DNA of 14,317 nt from an uncultured archaeon (GCA_903825675.1 CAIKBN010000009.1:1-14317); one strand, 5' to 3'; shown: positions 1 to 5,943, numbered from the stretch's first letter. Made by a program: numbers and translations. Notes: generated by a model not told the origin, from the sequence alone.

Positions 1-1
1 C

Positions 2-580
2 CCGCAGCACTGGTGGCCGGTCACAAACAAAAATAGTAAAATTCTGGATTCGCGATTCGAAATTTGTGTAGGAGCAATTCTAACTCAGAACACCAACTGG
101 CAGAATGTTGAAAAAGCGATCGATAATCTGATAAAAAACAGGATGTTAACAAAAGAAGCTATAAAAAACGCAAACATAAGCAAGCTTTCTGCCTTAATAA
201 GATCATCTGGCTACTACAAGCAAAAAGCCAAGAAACTGAAGATCTTTGCAAACTTTTCAGGCAATGTCACTAGAGAAAATCTCCTCAGTTTATGGGGCAT
301 TGGCCCTGAAACAGCTGACTCTATGCTTCTTTATGCATATAACAAGCCATATTTCGTTGTTGATGCCTACACCAAAAGAATCTTTGAAAGGCTAGGCATG
401 CTTAAAGGCAATGAGGATTACGAAGAAGTCAGAGCGCTTTTCGAAAAAAAGCTGCCTAAAGACGTAGAAATATACAAGGAATTCCACGCCCTTATAGTCA
501 ATCTAGCCAAGAACTTCTGCAAAAAAGAACCATTGTGTGACAGATGCCCACTTACAGAAGAGTGCAAACATTCTAATTAA
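2..580 (+). CDS. Endonuclease III/MagIII-like HhH-GPD DNA glycosylase with FeS cluster, 5'-truncated
   Basis: This is a base-excision repair glycosylase that removes damaged bases from DNA. The frame is open from base 2, so the true start lies left of the window; 192 residues are visible, and the family is usually slightly over 200. The N-terminal part reads PQHWWP, then FEICVGAILTQNTNW, typical of MagIII-like members. The helix-hairpin-helix is LWGIGPETAD (about visible residues 97-106), and the catalytic aspartate of the GPD motif is D121 in VVDAYT. The Lys used for beta-lyase chemistry by E. coli Nth is replaced here by Glu (E103), which suggests a monofunctional, perhaps alkyl-base, glycosylase. 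Four C-terminal cysteines, spaced C-x5-C-x2-C-x5-C, would hold a 4Fe-4S cluster. The gene ends exactly where the minus-strand Mg2+ ATPase ends. Family assignment is firm; substrate is inferred. Confidence 0.9.
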   Translation, partial: PQHWWPVTNKNSKILDSRFEICVGAILTQNTNWQNVEKAIDNLIKNRMLTKEAIKNANISKLSALIRSSGYYKQKAKKLKIFANFSGNVTRENLLSLWGIGPETADSMLLYAYNKPYFVVDAYTKRIFERLGMLKGNEDYEEVRALFEKKLPKDVEIYKEFHALIVNLAKNFCKKEPLCDRCPLTEECKHSN

Positions 581-3199
581 CTACTGGTAACCGTACCTTT
601 TTACAACCCATGTCTTTACAAACTGGACCAGAACTAGATATGCAACTATCATCCCGAACAGAATAACAAAATAAAGTATTGGAAGCCCTACAAAGCCGAA
701 GGCATGTGCCAACGGAGAAAATAGTATGATGAGTGCCCCAAAAAGAATCAGTAATGTAGTTGCTATAAGATACTTGCTAGGTCTGCTTTGGATGAAAGGT
801 ATCTTATTGGTTCTTATTATATAAACAACCAGCGTCTGAGTGCAAAGCGATTCAAGGAACCAGCCGGTATGAAACAATGACTGCGTATAAGGAGTAAGAT
901 TGGAAGCCAAGAAAATAAACCACATGACACCAAAAGTCAAAAAATCAAAGATAGAGCTCAACGGTCCTATGGATATAATGAATTTCTTGATAAAACTTAT
1001 ATCCCATGGCCTGGGTTTTTCTAGATATTCCTTGTCAACATCGTCTGTAGGCAGAGATACCTGTGAAAAATCATAAAGAAGATTATTAAGAAGTATCTGT
1101 ATAGGAAGCATCGGCAAGAATGGAATGATTAAAGTTGCGCCTGTCATGCTTAGCATATTACCGAAATTCGAGCTTGCACCCATCTTAACATACTTGATAA
1201 TATTGCCAAAAACCTTTCTACCCTCTAATACACCATCCTCAAGTACCCTGAGGCTTTTCTCAAGAAGAATTATGTCTGCTGATTCCTTGGCTATGTCAAC
1301 TGCATTATTCACTGTTATACCAATATCAGATGTCTTTAGCGAAGGTGCATCATTGATGCCATCTCCTAGATATCCTACAATATGCTTGTTATTATGCAAA
1401 GACTTTATTATCCTCTCCTTCTGTATAGGTGTAAGGAGTGCAAAAATATTTGTTTTTTCAACCAATTCCCCAAGCTCCTTATCACTGAGGTTATCTAGAT
1501 GGTTTCCAGTGACTATTCCCTTTGTCTCGAGGCCAACATCATCACATATCTTTTTGGTGACAAATTCATTATCCCCTGTCAGGACTTTAACCTCGATGTT
1601 GAGTTTTTTTAGCAAAGTAAGTGTCTCTTTCGCTGTTGGCTTTGCCGGGTCAAGGAATGCTACATACCCTTTAAGCACCAAATCCTTTTCATCATCCTTT
1701 GAATATACATCTTTTTCTTTTTCGATTTCCCTGTAGGCAACAGCCAATACCCTGAAGCCTTTTCCACTGAGGTTATCATACTCTTTTTTCAGGTTAGAAA
1801 GTATATCCCTATGCATGGCATGTATTTTGTCGTCTAATTCATAGTGAGTGCAACGTTCGAATATCTCCTCAGGAGCCCCCTTTGAAATTATGACATGCTT
1901 ATGGTTCATCCTGACAACAACAGACATTATCTTCCTTGAAAAATCAAATGGTATTTCATCTATTTTTTTGAAATTCTTTACTACTAATTTTTCGTGATTA
2001 AGTATAGCTCTGTCAAGAAGATTTTTAAGCCCTGTCTGGTATGAACTGTTGATATAAGCATATTTTAGTACATCCTCATTTCCCCTTCCTGTAACATCGC
2101 AATGCACCTCGAGGATAATTTTGTTAAGAGTAAGTGTTCCTGTCTTGTCTGTACAAAGAACATCCATGGCGCCAAAATTCTGTATTGAATTTAGTCTTTT
2201 AACAATGACCTTTTTTTTCGCCATTTGTGTAGCACCCTTTGATAGGTTGATAGTAACAAGCATAGGCAGCATTTCAGGCGTAAGACCAACTGTAACAGCC
2301 AGTGAAAATAGCAGGGCATCCTTAAAGGAACCATGCTTTAAAAATAAGATTACGAAAAAAATGAAAATAACTAAAATAAGCATAAAGCGTATCATAAGCA
2401 TGACAAATTGTTTTATACCCTTTTCGAAGCTTGTTTCTATGCCAGTTGTTGCAATCTTCTTAGAAATTTCTCCGAACTGGGTATTGATACCTGTCTTGAG
2501 GACAAGTCCGAGTCCTGTTCCGCTTACAACGCTTGAACCCATAAATGCTATGTTATTTAATTCGGTTAGTGAAGTGCTTTTTGGATCGATCGTATCAGCA
2601 ATTTTCTCAACAGGGAAAGACTCTCCTGTTAAAGAGGCTTGGTTGATAAACAAGTCCTTACAGGAAATTATTCTTAGGTCAGCAGGTATCATATCACCTG
2701 CAAATAAATCAACAATATCTCCAGGCACAATCTTCCTTATATCTATTTCCTTTTCCATACCATCCCTGTGAACTTCTACCTTTGTGCGTACAAGCTCATT
2801 CAATTTTTCTACCGCCTTTTCTGATTTGTATTCCTGAAAAAAAGCCAAGAAAACGCTTATTAAAATCATTATGAATACAAACAGAGCGCTTATGTCTTCG
2901 CCAAAGTATACAGAGAATATAACAATGACAATGAGAAGGACAACAAGAGGATTACAAAATTTTGAAAAAATCATATTAATAACTGAAATGCCTTTTTTTT
3001 TGGCGAGTTCATTATGTCCGTATTTTTCTAGGCGTCTATTAGCCTCAGCATCAGAAATACCTTTGATAGGAGTATCAAATTCCTTTAAAATAGGCTCTGT
3101 TTTAGAACGTGCATACTCAATAAGAAGCTTGTTGTTTTTTTGATTTCCGTTTGAAGAAATCTTAGCATTACCTTTCTCTATCTTTGGCATTGCTGTCAC
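581..3199 (-). CDS. mgtA: Magnesium-translocating P-type ATPase (MgtA/MgtB type)
   Basis: This membrane pump uses ATP to import Mg2+ (P-type ATPase, subgroup IIIB). At 872 residues it is close to the usual length of about 900. Numbered from the GTG start, it has a cation-ATPase N-terminal region (about 40-70), a first transmembrane pair (about 72-115), the actuator motif TGES (191-194) and the subgroup's membrane motif PEML (308-311). The phosphorylation motif is DKTGTLT with D351, the nucleotide-binding KGAPEE begins at K440, and the hinge motif GDGINDAP begins at G612. The last 200 residues hold the remaining membrane helices. The GTG at 3199 lies only three codons before an ATG at 3190; neither has a clear ribosome site, so ATG 3190 is an equally good start. 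The gene is divergent from tRNA-Glu and stands alone on its strand. Specificity is inferred from overall MgtA similarity. Confidence 0.94.
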   Translation of the reverse strand: MTAMPKIEKGNAKISSNGNQKNNKLLIEYARSKTEPILKEFDTPIKGISDAEANRRLEKYGHNELAKKKGISVINMIFSKFCNPLVVLLIVIVIFSVYFGEDISALFVFIMILISVFLAFFQEYKSEKAVEKLNELVRTKVEVHRDGMEKEIDIRKIVPGDIVDLFAGDMIPADLRIISCKDLFINQASLTGESFPVEKIADTIDPKSTSLTELNNIAFMGSSVVSGTGLGLVLKTGINTQFGEISKKIATTGIETSFEKGIKQFVMLMIRFMLILVIFIFFVILFLKHGSFKDALLFSLAVTVGLTPEMLPMLVTINLSKGATQMAKKKVIVKRLNSIQNFGAMDVLCTDKTGTLTLNKIILEVHCDVTGRGNEDVLKYAYINSSYQTGLKNLLDRAILNHEKLVVKNFKKIDEIPFDFSRKIMSVVVRMNHKHVIISKGAPEEIFERCTHYELDDKIHAMHRDILSNLKKEYDNLSGKGFRVLAVAYREIEKEKDVYSKDDEKDLVLKGYVAFLDPAKPTAKETLTLLKKLNIEVKVLTGDNEFVTKKICDDVGLETKGIVTGNHLDNLSDKELGELVEKTNIFALLTPIQKERIIKSLHNNKHIVGYLGDGINDAPSLKTSDIGITVNNAVDIAKESADIILLEKSLRVLEDGVLEGRKVFGNIIKYVKMGASSNFGNMLSMTGATLIIPFLPMLPIQILLNNLLYDFSQVSLPTDDVDKEYLEKPRPWDISFIKKFIISIGPLSSIFDFLTFGVMWFIFLASNLTPYTQSLFHTGWFLESLCTQTLVVYIIRTNKIPFIQSRPSKYLIATTLLILFGALIILFSPLAHAFGFVGLPILYFVILFGMIVAYLVLVQFVKTWVVKRYGYQ

Positions 3200-3275
3200 T
3201 ATGGCAACAACAGAACTATATTTCTTTTACTATATCTTTAGTCCCTTAAAAGCTTTCGCTTCTAGGAATGTTAAC

Positions 3276-3283
3276 TATTAAAA
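3276..3283 (+). promoter_or_regulatory. Candidate TATA box for tRNA-Glu
   Basis: TATTAAAA is centred about 30 bases upstream of the mature tRNA 5' end, which would start transcription a few bases before G1. It is the best AT-rich box in this spacer, but the whole spacer is AT-rich. Confidence 0.4.
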
Positions 3284-3309
3284 GCATTTTTCCATAATCT
3301 TATTCTACT

Positions 3310-3421
3310 GCTCCTGTAGTCTAGCCCGGCAAGGATGCGGCCCTCTCGAGTCAAGCTTTTAAGAAAAGCTTGAGCAAAAACGGGGTAGGCCGAGACCTGG
3401 GTTCAAATCCCAGCAGGAGCA
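3310..3421 (+). tRNA. tRNA-Glu (anticodon CTC), intron-containing
   Basis: The acceptor stem GCTCCTG/CAGGAGC pairs fully at seven positions (3310-3316 with 3414-3420), and A3421 is the discriminator. The D stem GTCT/GGAT uses G-U pairs. The anticodon stem CGGCC/GGCCG (3338-3342 with 3388-3392) is perfect, with loop CT-CTC-G-A. The T arm is CTGGG, loop TTCAAAT, then CCCAG (3397-3413). The anticodon CTC at 3345-3347 gives Glu. The anticodon stem and loop close only if bases 3349-3386 are removed, the canonical 37/38 intron position in archaea. CCA is not encoded. The acceptor and T arms match archaeal tRNA-Glu. Confidence 0.93.
3349..3386 (+). other. Archaeal tRNA intron (tRNA-Glu, position 37/38)
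   Basis: The intron is 38 bases and lies just 3' of G37. It contains a perfect 10-bp inverted repeat (3351-3360 with 3364-3373) with a 3-base loop, AAG. The 3' end, CGGGGT before A38, offers only G-U-rich or imperfect pairing to loop bases 32-35, so the bulge-helix-bulge recognised by splicing endonuclease is looser than in the tRNA-Leu gene. Because A3349 and A3387 are identical, the exact boundary is uncertain by one base. Confidence 0.85.
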
Positions 3422-3447
3422 TAAAGAAATTCATAGTCTTCTCTAAG

Positions 3448-3456
3448 AGTTAAATA
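3448..3456 (+). promoter_or_regulatory. Candidate TATA box for the lipoprotein gene
   Basis: An AT-rich box, TTAAATAA, is centred about 27 bases before the ATG at 3479. This is the spacing expected for a leaderless archaeal transcript; no Shine-Dalgarno site is evident. Confidence 0.4.
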
Positions 3457-3478
3457 ACAGAGAAGATAATAATACTAT

Positions 3479-3934
3479 ATGAAATGGCTGATTTTAGCTT
3501 TATTTGTCCTTATCGTAGCAGTTAGTGGATGTATTGAAACTACTACAACAACTTATCCTGCTACAACGCTGATAACAGGTACTACAGTCACAAGCACTAC
3601 TACAACAACTATACCATCAAATTGCACAGGGTTTAATTATTTTATATTTCAGAGCCATCAATTCAAAACAGACGGAACCTATACCATTGAGCTTTTGAAT
3701 GGTAATCAGAATGTAAGCATATTGTCAATGGCTATACTTAATAACAATAATGCAGGACCGCTTAAAGGAAATAGACAACCATCTGCATCACAGAAATTTA
3801 CAATAACAGGTACTGGATATTATTATCCCGGAAATAAAGGCGAATTGTTCTCCTTTAGAGTAGTGATAGGCTATATGACACCAGATATTAATAGTCGTGC
3901 AGACACAGCAACCTGCATCGGAACACTTCAATAA
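3479..3934 (+). CDS. Lipoprotein-like secreted surface protein with Thr-rich linker
   Basis: No enzyme family is recognised. The 151-residue product starts with Lys, then a hydrophobic signal segment (residues 3-16) ending in a lipobox-like VSGC with C18, so it is probably exported and lipid-anchored. Residues 21-46 are extremely rich in threonine, typical of a glycosylatable stalk in archaeal cell-surface proteins. The remaining 100 residues look like a beta-rich extracellular domain rich in Asn, Gly, Thr and Tyr. Cysteines C49 and C146 sit at the two ends of this domain (SNCTGF and TATCIGT) and could form a disulfide. A TATA-like box lies about 27 bases upstream. The role may be a surface or envelope component; the domain name is not known to me. 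Confidence 0.8.
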   Translation: MKWLILALFVLIVAVSGCIETTTTTYPATTLITGTTVTSTTTTTIPSNCTGFNYFIFQSHQFKTDGTYTIELLNGNQNVSILSMAILNNNNAGPLKGNRQPSASQKFTITGTGYYYPGNKGELFSFRVVIGYMTPDINSRADTATCIGTLQ

Positions 3935-3979
3935 CAACTTTGTTCTAAGTATTTTTGACTTCTACAGAGGCAGATTAAA

Positions 3980-4066
3980 ATGGCAAGAAGTCAGAAAGAC
4001 ATCTGCAAAGAACACAGGAGATGTCATTTTGAATATTCCAAAAGCGAAAAGAAACATGTGTTTTAG
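3980..4066 (+). CDS. Small ORF (28 codons) ending at TAG, open again to 4099; doubtful
   Basis: In the gap between the lipoprotein and the membrane protein, an ATG at 3980 follows an AGAGG sequence by nine bases, one of the few Shine-Dalgarno-like sites in the window. The 28-residue product is charged and contains CKEHRRCHFEY, a Cys/His cluster that might bind metal. After the TAG at 4064 the same frame continues for ten codons, ending FEYHKNE before TAA at 4097. That resembles the FEYSKSE upstream of the TAG, as though one protein had been interrupted. It may be a real small protein, a decaying gene, or chance. A competing 75-codon frame (GTG 3897 to 4124) is judged less likely. Confidence 0.25.
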   Translation: MARSQKDICKEHRRCHFEYSKSEKKHVF

Positions 4067-4120
4067 TATAAAAAATTTGAATATCATAAGAATGAATAAT
4101 AAATTCTGGGTAAGAAGCAT

Positions 4121-4660
4121 ATGACAAAGAGAAATAATGTCAAATATTTGATACTTAGCCTAGTAGCTGTATTTCTCGTTTTATATATAATAAACCCGTT
4201 TATAGCAATAATTTACGCAGTCCTATGGTTCGATAAGATTATATTAGGAATAGGGCCTGTACACCGCTTTGGCATTGAATTAACCACCATAGCAACAGTA
4301 ATGCTCGGCATAATATTTGGTCCTGTAATCGCCTTCATTTTTACCATTATCTCTGTCCCAATACTCTATGGTCTGAGATACATGCTTATACCATCATCAC
4401 CGCCTGAGTGGCCGTTATTCACGCCATCGCCATATAATTTCGTAGAAGCAATAGGCGCAGCTGTTGCCGGCATCCTTGCCCAGCAGTCATTCCTTTTGAT
4501 ATTCATAGGCGTATGGATAGCCAAAGAGATAATCTATGTCGCTGTCGACAGGCTCGCAGGCAAGCCGCCTGATATAGTCTATCCTGTATTCAACGCGATT
4601 TTTAACGCAGTGTTGATTATATATTTAGGAAAATTCTTTTTGGGCCTGGTGGGACTTTGA
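4121..4660 (+). CDS. Multi-pass membrane protein, possibly ECF-type S-component-like
   Basis: This 179-residue integral membrane protein has about five or six hydrophobic segments (roughly residues 8-30, 51-66, 68-85, 105-125, 126-142 and 155-177). The stretch GIELTTIATVMLGIIFGPV resembles the helix and glycine-rich turn of substrate-binding S components of ECF vitamin transporters. The short Pro-rich loop after it (about 91-103) and the terminal helix with paired Asn (FNAIFNA) would also fit. The resemblance is weak, no ECF ATPase or T component is nearby, and the substrate is unknown. The stop TGA is followed immediately by the ATG of the methyltransferase, so the two are probably translated from one mRNA. 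It could instead be an unrelated conserved archaeal membrane protein. Confidence 0.75.
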   Translation: MTKRNNVKYLILSLVAVFLVLYIINPFIAIIYAVLWFDKIILGIGPVHRFGIELTTIATVMLGIIFGPVIAFIFTIISVPILYGLRYMLIPSSPPEWPLFTPSPYNFVEAIGAAVAGILAQQSFLLIFIGVWIAKEIIYVAVDRLAGKPPDIVYPVFNAIFNAVLIIYLGKFFLGLVGL

Positions 4661-5281
4661 ATGAAGGATAATATCAATCAAGAAGAAATCTGGGACAAGA
4701 TTGCCGAAAGCTGGTCAGAAAACAGGCAGAAACCATGCTATCCGGAAATAGCAGAGTTCTTGAAGAACAAAAAAGGCAGGATTCTCGAAATAGGATGTGG
4801 CAACTGCAGGAACCTTAAAACAGCAAGCAAAGATGGCAGCGAGCTGTATGGCACAGATTTCTCTGAGAAAATGATAAAAGCTGCTAAGGAATACTGCAAA
4901 GAGCATAATATGGCAGTTGCCTTAAAAAAAGCAGACGCAGCAGCTTTGCCCTTTGCTGATAATTTCTTTGACGCAGTTATCTGCATAGCAGTTCTCCATA
5001 TAATAAAAGGCGGCAAAATAGAAAAGCCGCTTAATGAGATAAGGCGCGTGCTGAAGCCAGGAGCGACTGCACTGATATCAGTCTGGTATAAAGGTGAAAA
5101 AAGAGAAAAGCTAAAAGCTTGGCCCTGCAAAGGCAAAAAAATCATGCGGTATTACTATTTCTTTGATGAAAAAGAGCTTGCAGATAAAGTAACAAAAGCC
5201 GGCTTGAAAATCACAAAGTCTTATATATCCGGCTACAAGAACAGGAAGAACATCTTCATTGAAGCCAAAAAACCTTTATAA
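4661..5281 (+). CDS. Class I SAM-dependent methyltransferase, Trm9/ALKBH8-like
   Basis: This cytosolic methyltransferase has 206 residues. Motif I is ILEIGCGNC (41-49), where the third glycine of the usual GxGxG is cysteine (C49). Motif II is the acidic strand end GTDFS (64-68), followed by ADAAALPF (91-98) and motif IV DAVICIAVLH (104-113). The post-motif helix RRVLKPG (128-134) and ISVWYKGEKREK (139-150) follow. The YYYFFDEKEL segment (164-173) and the ending NIFIEAKKP match the archaeal relatives of Trm9/ALKBH8, enzymes that methylate carboxymethyl-uridine at the tRNA wobble position. A tRNA substrate is thus likely by homology but not proven. The start directly follows the stop of the membrane protein. 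A TATA-like box for the downstream RNA region overlaps its last codons. Confidence 0.85.
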   Translation: MKDNINQEEIWDKIAESWSENRQKPCYPEIAEFLKNKKGRILEIGCGNCRNLKTASKDGSELYGTDFSEKMIKAAKEYCKEHNMAVALKKADAAALPFADNFFDAVICIAVLHIIKGGKIEKPLNEIRRVLKPGATALISVWYKGEKREKLKAWPCKGKKIMRYYYFFDEKELADKVTKAGLKITKSYISGYKNRKNIFIEAKKPL

Positions 5282-5283
5282 AT
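5274..5283 (+). promoter_or_regulatory. Candidate TATA box for the tRNA-Leu leader region
   Basis: CTTTATAAAT overlaps the stop codon of the methyltransferase gene and is one of the best TATA matches in the window. A start about 25 bases downstream would fall near 5304, at the first of two tandem AGTGGAAG repeats, giving a structured leader of about 80 bases before tRNA-Leu. A second AT-rich element, GATATATG, lies at 5292-5299. Confidence 0.5.
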
Positions 5284-5304
5284 TGTTAATAGATATATGC
5301 ATTT

Positions 5305-5380
5305 AGTGGAAGGCGTAAGCCTCAGTTCAGTGGAAGCGCGTGCGCTCCATTTTTGCAGAAGCTTTTTTCAAAAAAGCTTC
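5305..5380 (+). ncRNA. Structured non-coding leader or small RNA upstream of tRNA-Leu
   Basis: This stretch holds no convincing ORF but does hold three hairpins in a row. The first is AGGC-GTAA-GCCT (5311-5322), with a GNRA-unlike tetraloop. The second is an 8-bp GC-rich stem with one bulged A (5331-5349) followed by five T. The third is a perfect 11-bp AT-rich inverted repeat with a one-base loop (5358-5380), ending two bases before the tRNA. The octamer AGTGGAAG occurs at 5305-5312 and again at 5329-5336, each time running into a hairpin. No C/D-box or H/ACA signature is visible. It may be a short independent RNA, a pre-tRNA leader, or a terminator plus spacer. Confidence 0.35.
5331..5354 (+). 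terminator. Hairpin followed by T5, intrinsic-terminator-like
   Basis: TGGA-A-GCGC pairs with GCGCTCCA around a GT loop, and TTTTT follows directly. This would suit termination downstream of the methyltransferase, or of a short RNA started at the TATA box at 5274. In archaea the T tract matters more than the hairpin. Confidence 0.4.
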
Positions 5381-5382
5381 AC

Positions 5383-5506
5383 GCGAGGGTACCCAAGTGG
5401 TCTAAGGGGCTAGGCTTAGGTTAACTAAGGGCCAAGCTCAGAAGTATCTGTTATTAAGATACCTAGTGGCTTAGTGCCTTCGTCGGTTCGAATCCGGCCC
5501 CTCGCA
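5383..5506 (+). tRNA. tRNA-Leu (anticodon TAG), intron-containing
   Basis: The acceptor stem GCGAGGG/CCCTCGC is perfect (5383-5389 with 5499-5505), with discriminator A5506 and no encoded CCA. The D stem is CCC/GGG. The anticodon stem CTAGG/CCTAG (5410-5414 with 5462-5466) closes a loop CT-TAG-G-A once 5421-5460 is removed; anticodon TAG at 5417-5419 reads CUA leucine codons. A long variable arm with stem GGC/GCC (5468-5470 with 5476-5478) marks a class II tRNA. The T arm is GTCGG, loop TTCGAAT, then CCGGC. All features agree with archaeal tRNA-Leu. Confidence 0.94.
5421..5460 (+). other. Archaeal tRNA intron (tRNA-Leu, position 37/38)
   Basis: The 40-base intron shows a textbook bulge-helix-bulge. 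Exon bases 32-35 (CTTA) pair with intron TAAG (5455-5458). The 5' bulge is G36-G37|T and the 3' bulge is A-T|A38, each cut after its second base. An inner helix TAAC/GTTA (5422-5425 with 5450-5453) follows, with one extra T. Confidence 0.9.
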
Positions 5507-5515
5507 TAATTTAAG
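5507..5515 (+). promoter_or_regulatory. Candidate TATA box for the 134-residue orphan gene
   Basis: TAATTTAAG is centred about 28 bases before the ATG at 5539, suitable for a leaderless transcript that starts independently of the tRNA-Leu just upstream. Confidence 0.35.
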
Positions 5516-5538
5516 AAGCTTTCTGAAATAGGCTAGTT

Positions 5539-5943
5539 ATGACTAAATATCAAGGAATGCCATTATTGGAAGCAGCACCTGTTATACCTAAGGGAGAGCC
5601 GCTGCTTCAAGCAAAGAACATAGCTGTATTTCTAACTAATCGAGGAATAACTAAACTGCATAATAGGTTTTATTTTCCTGAAGATAAAAAACCGCTTCAC
5701 GAAAAACTAAAAAATGAATTTCAGGAGGGTTGGCTAGGCAAATATAATAAAGGTCACTATGAAAAATTTAGAGGAATTTATATAATTGATTTTCCTAGCT
5801 ACCAATTAAGCATAATAACAAAAAAATATCATGGACATTATTTAGCAATAAGCGCCATTAACTTAAGTTATCCAGTTCTAAATGGAGACGAAAGAGTAAG
5901 AATAAAATGGATGTACGAAGAATGCGGTAAACTTTTTAGTTAA
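5539..5943 (+). CDS. Hypothetical protein, 134 residues
   Basis: I do not recognise this protein. It has no signal peptide or membrane segment and is likely cytosolic. The N-terminal 30 residues are Pro/Leu-rich (MPLLEAAPVIPKGEPLL) and may be an extended or docking segment. The rest is a basic mixed alpha/beta region with many Tyr, Lys and His residues (for example NKGHYEKFRGIYIIDFPSY and KKYHGHYLAISAINLSY). There is no obvious catalytic motif and no Cys pair; the single cysteine is near the C-terminus. It sits between tRNA-Leu and a Nudix gene, and its codon use resembles its neighbours. The ATG at 5539 is supported only by spacing to a TATA-like box; a second ATG at codon 7 is possible. Confidence 0.65.
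   Translation: MTKYQGMPLLEAAPVIPKGEPLLQAKNIAVFLTNRGITKLHNRFYFPEDKKPLHEKLKNEFQEGWLGKYNKGHYEKFRGIYIIDFPSYQLSIITKKYHGHYLAISAINLSYPVLNGDERVRIKWMYEECGKLFS

Noticed and set aside
1125..3143. Three plus-strand open frames (203, 216 and 90 codons) antisense to the Mg2+ ATPase
   Set aside because: They are Ser/Phe/Ile-rich shadows without motifs, inside a strongly conserved ATPase on the other strand.
3897..4124. 75-codon frame from GTG 3897, overlapping the next ATG as ATGA
   Set aside because: It starts inside the lipoprotein gene with no start signal and has an unprotein-like composition. The ATGA overlap is noted but is weak support.
4715..5145. Minus-strand frames across the methyltransferase gene
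   Set aside because: The plus-strand protein has all SAM-binding motifs; the reverse frames have none.
5300..5355. Possible C/D-box or H/ACA guide RNA, or a partial tRNA (a CTCAGT stretch resembles a D-arm)
   Set aside because: No C or D box, no terminal ACA, and no T arm or acceptor partner could be found, so only a generic structured RNA is proposed.
5358..5380. AT palindrome as a mobile-element end or attachment site beside tRNA-Leu
   Set aside because: No transposase, integrase, target duplication or repeat of the tRNA 3' end is visible in the window.
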